Source: Branchiostoma floridae (taxonomy: Eukaryota > Chordata > Leptocardii > Amphioxiformes > Branchiostomatidae). Taken from it: a stretch of DNA of 64,000 nt. This document shows, in pieces, positions 22,895 through 33,800 of this stretch. The notes under the pieces were generated by a model. That model was given only the letters and a program-made list of their open reading frames with translations, had not been told where the DNA came from and searched no databases. The stretch is taken from positions 19,299,006 to 19,363,005 of the forward strand of contig NC_049986.1 of NCBI RefSeq assembly GCF_000003815.2, written 5' to 3'. The position numbers and the translations under genes were made by a program. Within the stretch, counting starts at the first letter, position 1. The number at the start of each line of letters is the position of its first letter.

Positions 22895-23430
22895 GTGCTA
22901 AAATCTCTGCATCCCGGAAAGCTAAGGTCTTCAAACGTTTTGTGTACATTCCTTAACTGTTTGATAGTAACACGACTGCTTTCGTTAAATTTGTAGTTAT
23001 ACCGTTTACGAGAAATTGGGCCTGAAATTGACCTTGCATTCAGAGTGTTTTCGGCTAGCGACGCCATTTTTTGTTGACATGTGATGACCTAGTTTACTAC
23101 AGTGCTAATATCTCTGCATCCTGAAAAGCTAAGGTCTTCAAACTTTTTGTGTGTATTCCTAAATGTTTGATAGTGACTCGACTACTTTTGTTAAGCTCGT
23201 AGTTATACCGTTTACGAGAAATCGGGCCCCAAATTCGGCCTTGCATTCAGAAGTGTTCGCGGCCACGCCATTTTTGTTGACATACGATTACCAAACTTTT
23301 ACATTGTATTCAAGTGCTAACATCTCAGTATCCCCAAAAACTCCGTTCTTCAAACTTTTTGTGTACATTCCAAAATGTCTGGTAGTCACTCGACTGCCTG
23401 TAGTTGTACAATTTACAAGAAATTGTTCCC
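22895..23430 (+). repeat. Tandem array, about 2.5 units of 204-214 bp, plus an outlying relative
   Basis: CTTCAAACTTTTTGTGT followed by a short spacer and ATTCC recurs at 22926, 23130 and 23344. A diverged relative is at 22474. Shared downstream blocks are ATAGT.AC.CGACT, GTTATACCGTTTACGAGAAAT and GGCC. ORFs within it (73-94 residues) repeat the same motifs and are not genes. Confidence 0.8.
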
Positions 23431-23580
23431 AAGGTTGGCTAAGATAGCAGACACCACCGGAAGTGTAGGATTTGCAGAATTCCATAGCATGCAATAATGT
23501 CATAGTACTCATAGAGTTCCATGTCTTTAAAATTATGCATGAACTGGTGCATAACTGCCACTTCTGTTTTTGTTTGATAG

Positions 23581-23621
23581 AAAAGAGAAGGACGTGGTCG
23601 AGGAAAAGCCCAAGTCAAAAG
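23581..23621 (+). CDS. Internal coding exon of an unidentified gene (exon a of a pair)
   Basis: A 41-nt exon bounded by a good acceptor (pyrimidine-rich tract then GATAG at 23576-23580) and the donor AAAG|GTAATT at 23622. Read with one leading nucleotide it gives KEKDVVEEKPKSK, a highly charged lysine/glutamate stretch, and leaves one nucleotide (G). That remainder joins in frame to the exon at 24435, where the other two frames hit a stop within the first codons, so the two exons support each other. I do not recognise the protein. Earlier exons would have to lie upstream and end in phase 2; I could not find a convincing one within the window. The short length makes an exon call on this piece alone weak, and the pairing is what carries it. 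Confidence 0.5.
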
Positions 23622-24434
23622 GTAATTAAGTTTTAATTTCATTACTAGTAGAAAAGTGTCCTCATGTGCCTACTTACATGTATGTATATTTATTTCTTAA
23701 AATGACAACACTGGATTTGTCAAGGGACATGATATGTTTGGTAAGATTACTTGTTCTGGTAAAAAAGATTGACAGAAGTGTATGATTTGGGCTAATGGAC
23801 TAGGCACTGGTATACCTCAAAGTCAAACCAAAATATTTATTGCACCAACAGATTTTGTAGTGCATGCAAAATCTAATCATTATCATGACAAGCTTATAAT
23901 TGCTTCTTTCCTGGGATTGACTCTGAAATTAATATAAGAAATGTTCTCTGTTTTGGCATGTAAAAGAATATGTGGCTACTATACTGTATAGTAGCTAGTG
24001 TAAATCTACATTTAAAACCTTTCAAATATCCGATTTAAGAATTATAGTCAGTACAGTACTAATATATATTGGGTGCAGAAATGTGCTAAGCACTGTTATA
24101 AGTGATGTATTCTTTTGTAGGCAGCCCAGAAGCCATTCTTGCTTGCTTGCATGCTTGATGGATGTTATATTCAGAAAAGCCATCTTGGAGTTGGGTGATG
24201 TTGTAATACTAAGATCATACTAATAGTTCATGTATGGTCGATTTCAGCAAAAGGTTGACATGGAAGAGTCAGTTTTTGCATGGAAAGGGAGATGGAGTTT
24301 GTAAATTTCAGCCTCTCTTGTTATTCATGATTGTCATTTTTAACATAGATGCAAATGTGGCCTAGTATTATTTTGTCATCAATGAATATCTTAATCACAA
24401 GAACATTGTTGACTTCAGAATATATTCTTTGCAG

Positions 24435-24533
24435 ATGACCTAAGGCAGCGGTTGGACTACAGTAAGAGGCTAGGAGACTATGTGGTCAAAAACATCTATG
24501 AGAAGAATCAGGACTACATTTTCAAAAAGAAAG
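24435..24533 (+). CDS. Internal coding exon of an unidentified gene (exon b of a pair)
   Basis: A 99-nt exon bounded by the acceptor ATATTCTTTGCAG (ends 24434) and the donor AAAG|GTGTTG (24534). In the frame set by the preceding exon (G+AT = Asp) it reads without a stop: DLRQRLDYSKRLGDYVV, then KNIYEKNQDYIFKKK. The alternative frames stop at TAA or TGA at once. The composition (alternating charged residues with Y, I, V and L) suggests an amphipathic helix rich in Lys, not a membrane segment. Its length is divisible by three and both boundaries are phase 1, so skipping it would keep the frame. No family assigned. Downstream exons were not found before 34 kb, so the gene either has a long intron or ends differently from my donor call. 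Confidence 0.55.
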
Positions 24534-25889
24534 GTGTTGAAGGCTGTCATACACAGGTGTCGGGAGTTTTGTGGTGGCTAGGTGCTCCAAAAGCCTGACT
24601 TCCCAGGCCAGACAATAAACCTGCAATTGCACAGTACCGTTCAAGGTTTACAGGCTAGTAAACAAGTCTCGTTTGGAACTCTACTGTTTTCATGGTCATG
24701 TTTTCTCATTTTTGTTATGTTTGTTATAGCATACATGCTTTATATGACAAAACTACATGTAGTTTCTGTTTTGAACGTTTCAAAACTGCTGCTGCTATTT
24801 CTCTTAGACACAAGAAATGTGAAAATATAAATATTAATTCATGAACATGCAACTTGAACATGTTGGCAGTAGCCCATATACTTTAGGTTAAATCCAGGTA
24901 GATCCTGATATACTGATTTTATATGACAGGCTATATTATTATGTTAATAAGGACAAGTTCCCATTGTATATCCAGTGGATCATTTTATTCATAAATATCC
25001 TGCCTACATATGTCAGAAACAAATGCTGTTTTACAACAATATATGTGTGTCCACCAAAGTTTTCCCTGCCTATTTTTTAAAATTACACAGAAATGTAATT
25101 GTATATTGATATAATATACAGGTCTTTCTTGCTGTATATCTAGTTCAAAGGAATATGAAAATAAGGATACTTAATATGTTCAAGGTTTCTATTTGGCCTG
25201 TTGTATAAAGCATGGATAGGTAGATAAATTTATACAGGTGAGGTAGATAGATGTCCGCATTTGGTTGAATGCACCTGTTATAGTGCAAATAATGTGGAAA
25301 CTGTGTAACACTGTTATCAAGATTGTTTTATTTTAGCAGTAAAGCCTCACCCTAATTCTAATTCTAACCCCAAGCTTAACAAGAATGGATAACCTTAACA
25401 GTAAAAAGTTAGTAGAATACAGATTTATAGATCACTCTCTGGTTTAACGTCAGATCAATTTAGCAATTGAACATGTGGTGGCGAAATAACAGGAAAATGT
25501 CCTAATTAGTCTCATCTTTAGAGGGATAGGTCTGTCTTATTTTGGTGACTGCACAGGCTGGAACCCATGCACCACACTGATCTCCCAAGATGATTCTTGT
25601 GGACCCAGCATGTAAACTGTCTGTACGCTGACAGTTGTAAGATTCTGGGAGAAACAAAAATGCATGTAAATTGTAAATATTTTTTTTTGTATTAAAAGAT
25701 TGCAACAAGTACACTGCTTGCCATTTTGTTTCAATCTGGTTATTTTCAGATCTTGGTATTGCCCTAACAGCCCCCCTCCTCCAAACATTTCCAACTTTTC
25801 ACACTAAATTGGTGGCACAAGTTATCACAAAACTGTCAATTTCTTCACACAAAAATTACTGGAAACGAGGTTTAAAAACTTTTAGGTGC
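24534..25889. other. No further exon found; AT-rich
   Basis: Expected to be intron or 3' flank of the exon pair at 23581-24533. Composition is more AT-rich and lower in CpG than the rest of the window. No acceptor followed by a long open frame was found. Confidence 0.3.
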
Positions 25890-26040
25890 ACAACATATCA
25901 GGTAATATACTGTAGTGAAAAAAGGTTCCTGAAAAAATTTTACTATGATTTATACTTACTAAGTTCAGAATGGTGCAGGTAAAATTTGTCTGGTGCAGGT
26001 AATTTTCAATGTTACCTGCACCAGTACAGGTATACAAAAA
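25890..26040 (+). mobile_element. Dispersed element family G, copy 1
   Basis: GGTTCCTGAAAAAATTTTAC, then TTCAGAATGGTGCAGGTAAA, then TCTGGTGCAGGTAATTTTCA, then TTACCTGCACCAGTACAGGT. It matches 63070-63200 in reverse orientation block by block. The motif TGCAGGTAA occurs repeatedly in both orientations inside the element. Confidence 0.7.
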
Positions 26041-26273
26041 AAACAGTATTTCGAGTCCTGCTACTAGATTTATATACAGGTCACAAATTCGACCACATGT
26101 GGCTATGTTTCCGTAAGCTCACCATCGTGCGACCCCACACACAGATCGTGCAAAATAAATGGAACAGAAACACAAAATCTACATTTACCTATTTCTCAAT
26201 GGCTCCCTGACATCTTCCAGTCCAAGTCATTTTGTCACTGTAGATAATATAAGTGCAGTTTTCAGTGCAGACC

Positions 26274-26684
26274 TCATGAGACGGGATGGAATTCCTCGTG
26301 TAGCTTGACGCATTTCAGCTGGTGACGGCCGCTCCCGACACCCATACCGCCGCGATTGGGGTTGCTGTGGTCCACGGGATCTGTCAGCTCACGAAGGTCG
26401 TGGCAACACATACACTCACAGTCACACACTGTAGGCTGCAGTTGTAGTCATCGCATCTGCACCATATGCTTCTTGGCGCTAGCATGCATGCAACCCTCCG
26501 TCTCGTAATCCCGGCCGTCCAATGCCGCCCCTGGTTGCGTGGCGGTCAGAGCAAAGGCTTCTGCAGGCTGATTGTTCTCATCGCTACTCTCCGACTCTCC
26601 AGAATCACGTTCAGGCTCATATGCGTATGGCATAATGTAGTCTGGGTCGAACTAGTCTGAGCGACGGCCGCTTGAGTCCGCCAT
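26274..26684 (-). pseudogene. Decayed protein resembling the P2X7-type cytoplasmic zinc-binding domain
   Basis: From an ATG at 26684 down to a stop at 26274 one frame runs for 137 codons without a frameshift, but it is interrupted by TAG at codon 11 and by TGA after M-V-Q-M-R. It begins MADSSGRRSD, then after the first stop has PYAYEPERDSGESESSDEN, an acidic Tyr/Pro/Glu start like many invertebrate proteins carrying the P2X7 intracellular domain. The C-terminal part has a cysteine cluster CDCECMCCHDLREL followed by KCVKLHEEF, which resembles the family's Cys-Cys-x(n)-Cys-x(3)-His-x(2)-Phe pattern of zinc ligands. The first expected W-C-x-C-G-x-C cluster is missing or eroded. The copy has no channel segments, no visible introns and no extension beyond the HEEF block, so it looks like an old gene copy or element cargo. 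The family is inferred from pattern memory. If functional forms exist elsewhere they would be soluble zinc-binding proteins. Confidence 0.45.
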
Positions 26685-27571
26685 GACACTTTGTCGTCTG
26701 CTTCGTGTTTTGATCTGTGCGGATGCCCATATTTGGAAAACCCGTGACGTCAGGTCAAAGCCGAGAATTGGAAGCGGTCCCGTATGGGGGTTCATAGGTT
26801 TAGAACAGTGTTTGGTCGAAAAGTCAGTCGTGGTGATTTAGTCAAAAGTCGGGTGCATTTGTATTCCGAAGAGTGTAATATATATGGGAAAAATACCCGT
26901 TTCATGAGTGGAATCCCCCTTTAAGTGCAAAGCACCCGTTGAATTCCAAAACTTTGATCCCCGAAAGACGTAACAAAGATGTCAGACCAATCGGCATGCC
27001 AGTGCATTGAAGTTGGAATTGCTAATCTACAATATCATGCATAGTCGCTTTCACAAATGACTCATTTTCTTTATCTCTAAGCCATAGATAACATCTTTCT
27101 GAGAAAAACAAACAAATTTGCTGTCTATATGTTTCATGTCGCAATCAGCCCTCGGGTAAGAACTTGCAGATAAGCTCATTATGGTAATAGACAAAGAATA
27201 TCTTCACCACTCATCTTGATTGGAAGTAGTCAAGGACTCTTTTACTTCATTTTTTTCGGCCAAAACATTAAACTCATGACTAGTCAATGTACAGGTTGTG
27301 CCATCAACATTTCAGGTTGCCCAACTTCTAAATTATTACTTTCTTCAAATCAGCTACTTATTCATTAACTTTTTCCAGTTACACGTAACTATTCATCTTA
27401 TCAAGAAGCAAAAACAAAGGCTTATTCTTTATGCACAGAGATGGGGGGAAAGCGGTGTTCAAACTGCAAAAATGCATATGGCAGGTTACGCACTGCGCTA
27501 ACTAGGTATAAAACTAATCATAAGTTGTGCCAAGCAAAATGTTGTTGCATCTGCAAGTGTGCAAGTGGGCA
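26685..27571. other. No gene seen
   Basis: 26685-26930 may be the 5' flank of the pseudogene copy, ending at a GAGTGGAATCCCCCTTTAAG block that resembles an element end. The rest is AT-rich without exons. Confidence 0.3.
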
Positions 27572-27606
27572 TTTGGAGCACAGCGTTCAGATACGCTACA
27601 TGTTAA

Positions 27607-27855
27607 GGTGGTATCTTACAGCATTTGAGGCACCGGTGTGGCACTGCGGGGTTCGTTCACTGCGGCACTGCTGTGGTATTTTCGCCCATATTTCATAATA
27701 TGATAATAATTTAGATACTGCGTAATAAGTAAAAGTATGACTTAGAAGACAACGAAATACACAAAACGTGTTTATCTCTTAAATTCGTTCAGTAATCTTT
27801 CAAACCCCGTAGTGCCGCACCGGTGCCCAAAATGCTGAGAGATACCACCTATAGA
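27607..27855. mobile_element. MITE-like element, family B, copy 2
   Basis: Ends AGGTGGTATCT and AGATACCACCT, with inner inverted repeats GGCACCGGTGTGGCACTGCG and CGTAGTGCCGCACCGGTGCC. The interior matches copy 1 (AAAAGTATGACT, GACAACGAA). Comparison with the uninterrupted host unit downstream suggests insertion at a TA. Confidence 0.85.
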
Positions 27856-27885
27856 ATCTCTCGCCTTGAGACCGTGGCAAGTGGG

Positions 27886-28097
27886 TACTGTAAATGGATT
27901 TAAATTCGCGGGGATTTAATTTCGCGGTAGCGGGAAAATGGACTTTTCACGGTGGTTTTAAGTTCGCGGTAGTACCATACACTGTAGTCTCTTACTGCCA
28001 TGGGAAAATGGTCGCGGTGGTTTTAAATTCGCTGTGAAGTGGCCACCGCGAAAACCGCGAACATAAAACCACTGCGAACATTTTTTTATTTACAGTA
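27886..28097. mobile_element. MITE-like element, family A, copy 2 (reference copy)
   Basis: 212 bp with ends TACTGTAAAT (27886-27895) and ATTTACAGTA (28088-28097). The interior repeats TTCGCGGTGGTTTTAA and its complement (AAAACCGCGAACATAAA). The intact tandem host unit on each side indicates insertion at a TA dinucleotide, which suits a Tc1/mariner-type origin. Confidence 0.85.
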
Positions 28098-28165
28098 TTT
28101 GGAGCACTGCGCTCAGATCTCAGATGTTAGCATCTCTCGCCGTGAGACCGTGGCGCAGTCTGGAT

Positions 28166-30141
28166 CAATCTGTCACGCTGTCTGCACACCGACAGCTGGC
28201 ACACCGGGGGAAACTGATAACACGGCAACTAATGTGGTTATACTAAATACAGGCACGTCATATATCGTCAGGCAGTAAACGAGGCTGTATCTTTCCTCTA
28301 TGGGGGCTGGTTTCTAGGAAATTTACCGGATGTGCTGTCAAAACGGCTGTGTAATTTTTATCTTCCCCTGCTTCAAGAAAAGAAGCTAAATCCAACTTTT
28401 CTAGATGCGACCAACACTTATCTAGTAGTACACAATTACTGCCTTTACCACATATATCACTGATAGAAAAGTGGTATTTAGAAATAACGGCAAATGTCAG
28501 GTATGCCTGGTAATGTGATGTTTGGCAATTTTGTCAAATTGTATCATACTTACCTGGGATTTACCTCTATTGCTAAACCCCACTTTTCGTGCAGTGTATG
28601 TCCCCCATGCTTAGACCTACCATGTTCTTGCTTCGGGCATAAACTTGTTTGCATAATTGTAAACTTTCTTCACTACCTACAGGTTGGTACCATTGACATA
28701 CGTCGGCCACACAGTATAGCTATTGATAGGTTTGCACTATTGGATACTTTAGAACTTATAAACTATACATCGATACTGCTACGTCCTAAAAAAACAACTA
28801 ATGCTCGAGTTATTGAACATTTATATATGTGCAAACCAGTCCCTGCAGTTCTGTCCTGTGACTTGCTACATAATGTAAGCATCAAGGGCCGTTTGCTGCT
28901 GTACCATATACCATTACATAGGGATAACCGCCTGGTCCAGGTCATTGACTTTGTTTGAAACGAAAGCAGGGGAAGAAGAACGGAGAAAAACAGTATTTTC
29001 CCAATCCCTGAAAGAAACATAAGAAACACATGTGCATAATTATGTGAAACTTAAAGCCAAGTGTGTTATCTTCTTCTGTCCTTTCATACTTCACTGTCTT
29101 CAAAGGGAACTAATGATACTGCAAACCTTTGAAACTGACGGTTAGACGCTGCTACAGCTAATGACAGTCTTTATACGAACATTAGCCTGAAATACCTCGC
29201 GCATTATAGTTAAAACACTGTTCTTCTCTGTAAGATGATACACGGGTACCACTGACTATCAGTAGCGTGCAGTGGTCTAATTAAGGTACAGGAGCAATGC
29301 ATCTACGTCCCATTGTTATATAGTTACGATAGAAATATTCCTATTGGCTATATCATAGGAAAGTTCCCTCGCTTTGAATAGTTGTCGTGTTAAAAAAATT
29401 CATTTCTCTTATGGGTTTTGATCAAACGACATTATACAAACACATCTTATGCTACATCTTTAACACTACTAGGAAACGAGAAGAAGCCGAACAAATGTAT
29501 TAGTATAGTTTATTAGAACCCATGTTTTATATTCTTCCTAGAAACCATGTGTACTGTATGACAACTTTTTGCATCTATATGCCTGTACTTATCCCGATGG
29601 GGCATGAGTTTGCAATAAAGGCTATTTCTATCTAAATTACTGTTCTGAAGCGAAGGGAAGTGTATTGTAGAAAACATTGAAGACTCCTGGTAAGTTACAG
29701 TTCGACCCAAGCAATCTTTTGTAGACAAGCAGGCCTCAAGTGTAAAATTGGTGTGTTACGCCGTGTAGTTTGGTTTACTGGTTTTGTATCTAAGATTCCA
29801 GACATGAAATTGCGTTCAATTGTCAGCATCGTATCCGATGTCCGGATGTATAGATCACCCATGTAAATTAGTATATGTATACTCACAACGTCCCTATCCA
29901 CCTTCTCTTGACGGTAAATATTCCGGCTTGTCCTTTACTTTTAAAGCCACTCTGCGTCTTGAGCAGTGCCTGAGATAGCTTTATGTAAGTAACGTCATCT
30001 GTCTCTGCCTTGTTCACTCGCACATCAGAGCAGCTTCCTCCAGGCGGTTAGTCGTGCCAAACAGGCCTGAAAATGAAGGTAATTTTTCACTTTCGCTCAT
30101 TCGGTGCCTGCACGCCGCCGTTACCTCCTCACTGGTCTGTT
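28166..30141. other. No gene supported
   Basis: A 154-residue ORF at 28494-28958 is the longest outside repeats in this part, but it has no domain I recognise and no promoter or splice context, and an 88-residue ORF overlaps it on the other strand. The rest is AT-rich intergenic sequence. Confidence 0.35.
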
Positions 30142-30609
30142 GGCTTGCAGCTAGACAGAGCACAGGCGGTAGGCCAAGGAATTGTTATTTTTTTTATCGC
30201 AACAAAGATGAAAATACAGTACATAGTGGTGCCGCACTCAAGCCAAAAGTTGTTGACAAAGGGGCCGAGTCAACAGATAATGGCAACCCGCTTCGCTCAT
30301 AAAATGCCCCCGTCAGCGCAGGGCTGTATTTCCGGTCATCCTTTGGGATGAGCTAATAACCCTCCTTACTGGAAAAATCACCTCGCTCGCTCCGCTCGCT
30401 GGTCGCCTTCACCTTCTAGTGCTGGTCGGCTTCGGCGACCTTCGGGTGCCTTCGCTCGGAACTTGCCGACATTCGGAACCCGCTCCAGTCATCCCGTTTA
30501 CTTGTACTTCATTTAGAGTCACACTCGTAATATCATCCAGGTAGGCAAGGGCGATCCGACAACAATTCCTTGGCCTACCGCCTATGGGCAGAGTGCTCCT
30601 GGGAGCCTG
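30142..30609. mobile_element. MITE-like element, family H, about 468 bp
   Basis: The strongest inverted block is AGGCGGTAGGCCAAGGAATT (30164-30183) against AATTCCTTGGCCTACCGCCT near 30564-30583. The outer ends GGCTTGCAG and CTGGGAGCC pair loosely. The interior has CTCGCTCGCTCCGCTCGCTG and CTTCGGCGACCTTCGG runs, which themselves form hairpins. ORFs inside are artefacts of this structure. Confidence 0.65.
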
Positions 30610-30639
30610 AAAGCTGCGAAGTATACGTAAATGCATTTG

Positions 30640-30880
30640 GTGTCATGTGTGGCGTAACTGGTAGAGTATTTGGCTGGGAATCTAGAGGTCCCAAGTTCGA
30701 TACTTGCCGTGCCCCCGACGTAGTGCCCCTTGTAAAAGCACTTCACGCGACTTTCCTCACTTCACCCAGGTGTAAAAATGGGTACCTGACTTCGGTCAGG
30801 GAGGTAGAAGAAAATTCCTTTGCCTTCTGTCTGCACTGTGTATGTGGCACTGTTAATATAAGTTACTAACTTGAGTGCTG
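30640..30880 (+). mobile_element. tRNA-derived SINE
   Basis: A-box-like TGGCGTAACTGG (30650-30661) and B-box-like AGTTCGATACT (around 30694-30704), about 45 nt apart, form a tRNA-like head. The body has AAAAGCACTTCACGCGACTT, CCTCACTTCACCCAGGTGTA and GGGTACCTGACTTCGGTCAG. A similar body occurs on the minus strand at 59765-60018. The internal RNA polymerase III promoter is eroded at the B box (GATAC for GAATC), so transcription is doubtful. Confidence 0.75.
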
Positions 30881-30924
30881 TGCCACATTGTCCTCGTCTG
30901 TCCAAAAGTAAAATAGAAAAAAAC

Positions 30925-31158
30925 ACGTTTAAGTTTACGGAGATTTGAATTTCGCGGTAGTGGGAAATGGAGAGTTCGCGGTGGTGCCACATAGTCAATA
31001 AACTGTAGTCACATACTAGTAATTATTGGGAAAATGTTCGCGGTGGTTTTTAGTTCGCGGTTGCGACCATATCTCAAACTGTGATAGAATTGTGTTCGCG
31101 ATGGTTTTGAGTTCGGAAACCGCGAACATAAAACTACCGCAATAATTTCTACATTTAC
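30925..31158. mobile_element. MITE-like element, family A, copy 3, degraded ends
   Basis: Shares ATTTCGCGGTAG, GTTCGCGGTGG, AAACCGCGAACATAAAAC and a terminal ACATTTACA with copy 2, but the left terminus is eroded. Confidence 0.7.
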
Positions 31159-32336
31159 ACGAAATTCCACCTTCCGAAAAGGCATACCGAAAAGGCACAC
31201 CATTTGATGATGTCTAATTTAAGACTTGAGCGGGATAGAGTTTACCCAAATGAGTCTCTGAATTGTGCGTTTACTGGTTTAGCGTCGCTCCGTATCCTTT
31301 GAGATTTCTAAGTTCCCTCTCCGTCTGAAAGCTTGGCACATAACCTGATCGATAACATCTAACATTGTGCATCAAGTTTTATAGTAGCTTTCTATAGACG
31401 TGTACTTGATACGGAACCAAATATAAATATGTCAAACCTCTTAATGTTTTTAAATAACATTCCTGGGTAGGCAATGAGGTTTGTTTAAACGGACATCAAT
31501 CAATCGTTTTCGGTTTTTATACTCCATAACACATGTGATGGCATCAACTTCTATGCGCTGCACTACGATGTCTACACATGGACGCAACTGTAAATATTTT
31601 ATTACCCTCCCATTTCTTGGAATAGCTGTAAATGCATAGGAGTTTGTATAGGACTTGGCACTATTGTGCCATGTTCGCCAATCGTTTCCGGTTGGTGCTG
31701 GTTGTTATAAGGAACACCATCTGCATGTTCTTGTGCCCATCTTACCAAGATCTTTTCATCATAAGCGAGTATGGCACTTTACTGTTAGTTAATGGATCTC
31801 CCGTGACGTCACAGAGTTAATGGCAATGGTAAAGTGACAATAGAGACATGCTATTTGGCGCATCGATGGCTTCTTGTAGACTTTCCTTTCTATTAACACT
31901 ATCACGAATATCGACGTTTACTTATGATTATCTGTAGTGTCTCTGAATAGGCCATTTGAGCGCCAAGACTCTGCCTCATAGTTTGCACGTAGAAAGGAAT
32001 ATATGGGACATATTCTGAAGTTTTTGTCTAACTGCATGGCCTTTCGTATGGCAAATGTGCACTTTGACAATTGAACCTCGTCTGCGGTTTAATGCACAAG
32101 CTGTTTGTCTGCCAACCTCAACTCTCTGCGCTGTATATCTAAACGCACATATGACGCATTGGTTCAAAGTTTGGCAAACTTGCTATAAGTCATCCGATAG
32201 GAAATGTGCACTTTGTGTGTTGAAACGAACTCGTGGGACATTGTCTTTTCTCAAATTGACTGCTTATCTATTTGTCTTCTACTAGCAACAGATGTAATTT
32301 GGCGAACTTGGTTTCCTCAGGCAATACCAATGGTCT
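31159..32336. other. No gene seen
   Basis: Contains two loose copies of a block around AAATGTGCACTTTG (32054 and 32204), so this may be the decayed left margin of the 430-bp array that follows. Confidence 0.35.
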
Positions 32337-33400
32337 AAATTTGAAAGTAGAAACGCACCTTTGAGACCTATTTTTAAGTTTCGCTGAACTGGTTATTTCT
32401 CTTCCGACGATTAATGCTGCTCGAATATTTAGTGTTCACACCAATCCTCTGGAAACTTGAAAGAAAGTCGTTTGAAACCTTGCCTACGTGCGCCACTCTG
32501 TAGCAATCACGGGCCCCACTGACGCACTGGCACGCGTTCAGTGCATATGAGACCTATTTTTAAGTTTCGCTGAACTGGTTATTTCTCTTCCAATACTAGC
32601 TAACTTCTCTTTTGGGCTATGTCTGCGTTTTTGTTTCGCTGGCTATTCATTTTCTAACAGGAAATGTCTAGTCAATTTTAAAGAATGCATATTTAGAGAA
32701 TTTTGTCTTTGTTTTATTCTTATGTAAAATCATAGCTTCAGGATGTACTTCTTGTAAATTGAGGATTCGTTTTTGGACGAGACGGGCCTTTCTTAAAACT
32801 ATAAAGTAAAAGAACATCCTGTACAGCAGAGGCCACTTCCGACGATTAACGCTAGTTAAAATTTCAGAGTTCACACCAATCCTCTAAAAACTTGAAATAA
32901 AGTCGTTAGAAACCTTGCCTACGTGCGCTGTTCTGTAGCAATCACGAGCCCGCTGGTGCACTGGGGCGTGTTCAGCGCGTTTGAGACCTATTTGTAAGTT
33001 TCGCTGAACTGGTCATTTCTCTTCCAATACTAGCTAACTTCTACTTTGGGCGATGTCTGCATCTTTCTTTCGCTGATTATTCATTTTCTGACAGGAAATG
33101 TCTAGTTTGTGTGTAATTATGCGCATTTAAAGTGTTTTATCTTTGTTTTTTTAAGTGTAGAATTATATCTTCAGGAGTAAGTCAAAAGTGAGGATTCGTT
33201 TTGGACGGGCCTTTCTTTAAACTGTAAAAGTAAAAGAACATCGATCCTGTACAGAAGAGGCTACTCCCGACGATTAATGCTAGTTAAGATTTCAGTGTTC
33301 ACACCAATCACCTGAAAACGTAGAATAAAGTCGTTTGAAACCCTGCCTACGTGCGCAGGTATGTAGTAATCACGGGTCCCAGTGACGCATTGGCGGGTGT
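32337..33400 (+). repeat. Tandem array, about 2.4 units of 430 bp
   Basis: CCGACGATTAATGCT recurs at 32404, 32838 and 33268, each followed by GTTCACACCAATC and CCTTGCCTACGTGCGC (CCCTGC in the third). TAAGTTTCGCTGAACTGG and CTTCCAATACTAGCTAACTT mark the inner part of the units. The last copy ends about 50 bp before the promoter-like block of the next gene. Confidence 0.85.
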
Positions 33401-33439
33401 TCATAAAGCTGAGAACCCCTCAGGAATCACCCAAGTCGT

Positions 33440-33800
33440 CCCGTCTGTGACGTCAGCGCCTTCCACGTGGGAGGCTGCGATGTGCTTGGCGGCCCGTTGA
33501 GGTGAGGCGCAGACGTTATTATGTATGTTAATGACAGCCAAGTGTTAAACGAGATTGCCGAGGGGGTGTTGTGATGAACCAAGCGGTGCCAACAGTCAAG
33601 TGTTGCTACAGACCGTCATTTTCTCCCGCGTAGGTTATTTAATCTCAGGAGGACCACGCTTGCTCTCGTCGAGCGCGAGGGAGAAAGTGCGACCGAAGTG
33701 TGGAAAGTTCGGGACCGCAGCTTTGTCACTGTCAACGCGCCGCGGCGAGCCCGCCCCTCACGGATGCTTTATAATACAGCGAACCAGGTGCCACCAACCG
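33440..33800 (+). promoter_or_regulatory. CpG-rich promoter-like region of the first exon at 34374
   Basis: After a long AT-rich stretch the sequence becomes CpG-rich (for example AACGCGCCGCGGCGAGCCCG at 33734). It contains a perfect palindromic CRE, TGACGTCA (33448-33455), and an E-box CACGTG (33464-33469) nine bases later. A TATA-like TTTATAATA lies at 33768-33776, which would place a start of transcription near 33800. These are motif matches only; the start site is not shown by the sequence. Confidence 0.45.

Larger units (their letters stand above)
27572..28165 (+). repeat. Short tandem unit of about 65 bp split by two element insertions
   Basis: Host blocks TTTGGAGCACAGCGTTCAGA (27573) plus CTCTCGCCTTGAGACCGTGG (27859) recur as TTTGGAGCACTGCGCTCAGA (28098) plus CTCTCGCCGTGAGACCGTGG (28134). 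Family B sits between the two halves of the first unit and family A between the two units. Confidence 0.75.

Noticed and set aside
25345-25375. Telomere-like CCTAATTCTAATTCTAACCCC
   Set aside because: Too short and irregular to be telomeric repeat; ordinary degenerate sequence.
28494-28958. 154-residue ORF
   Set aside because: Longest outside repeats in its region but no domain, no leader or splice context, and an overlapping antisense ORF of 88 residues.
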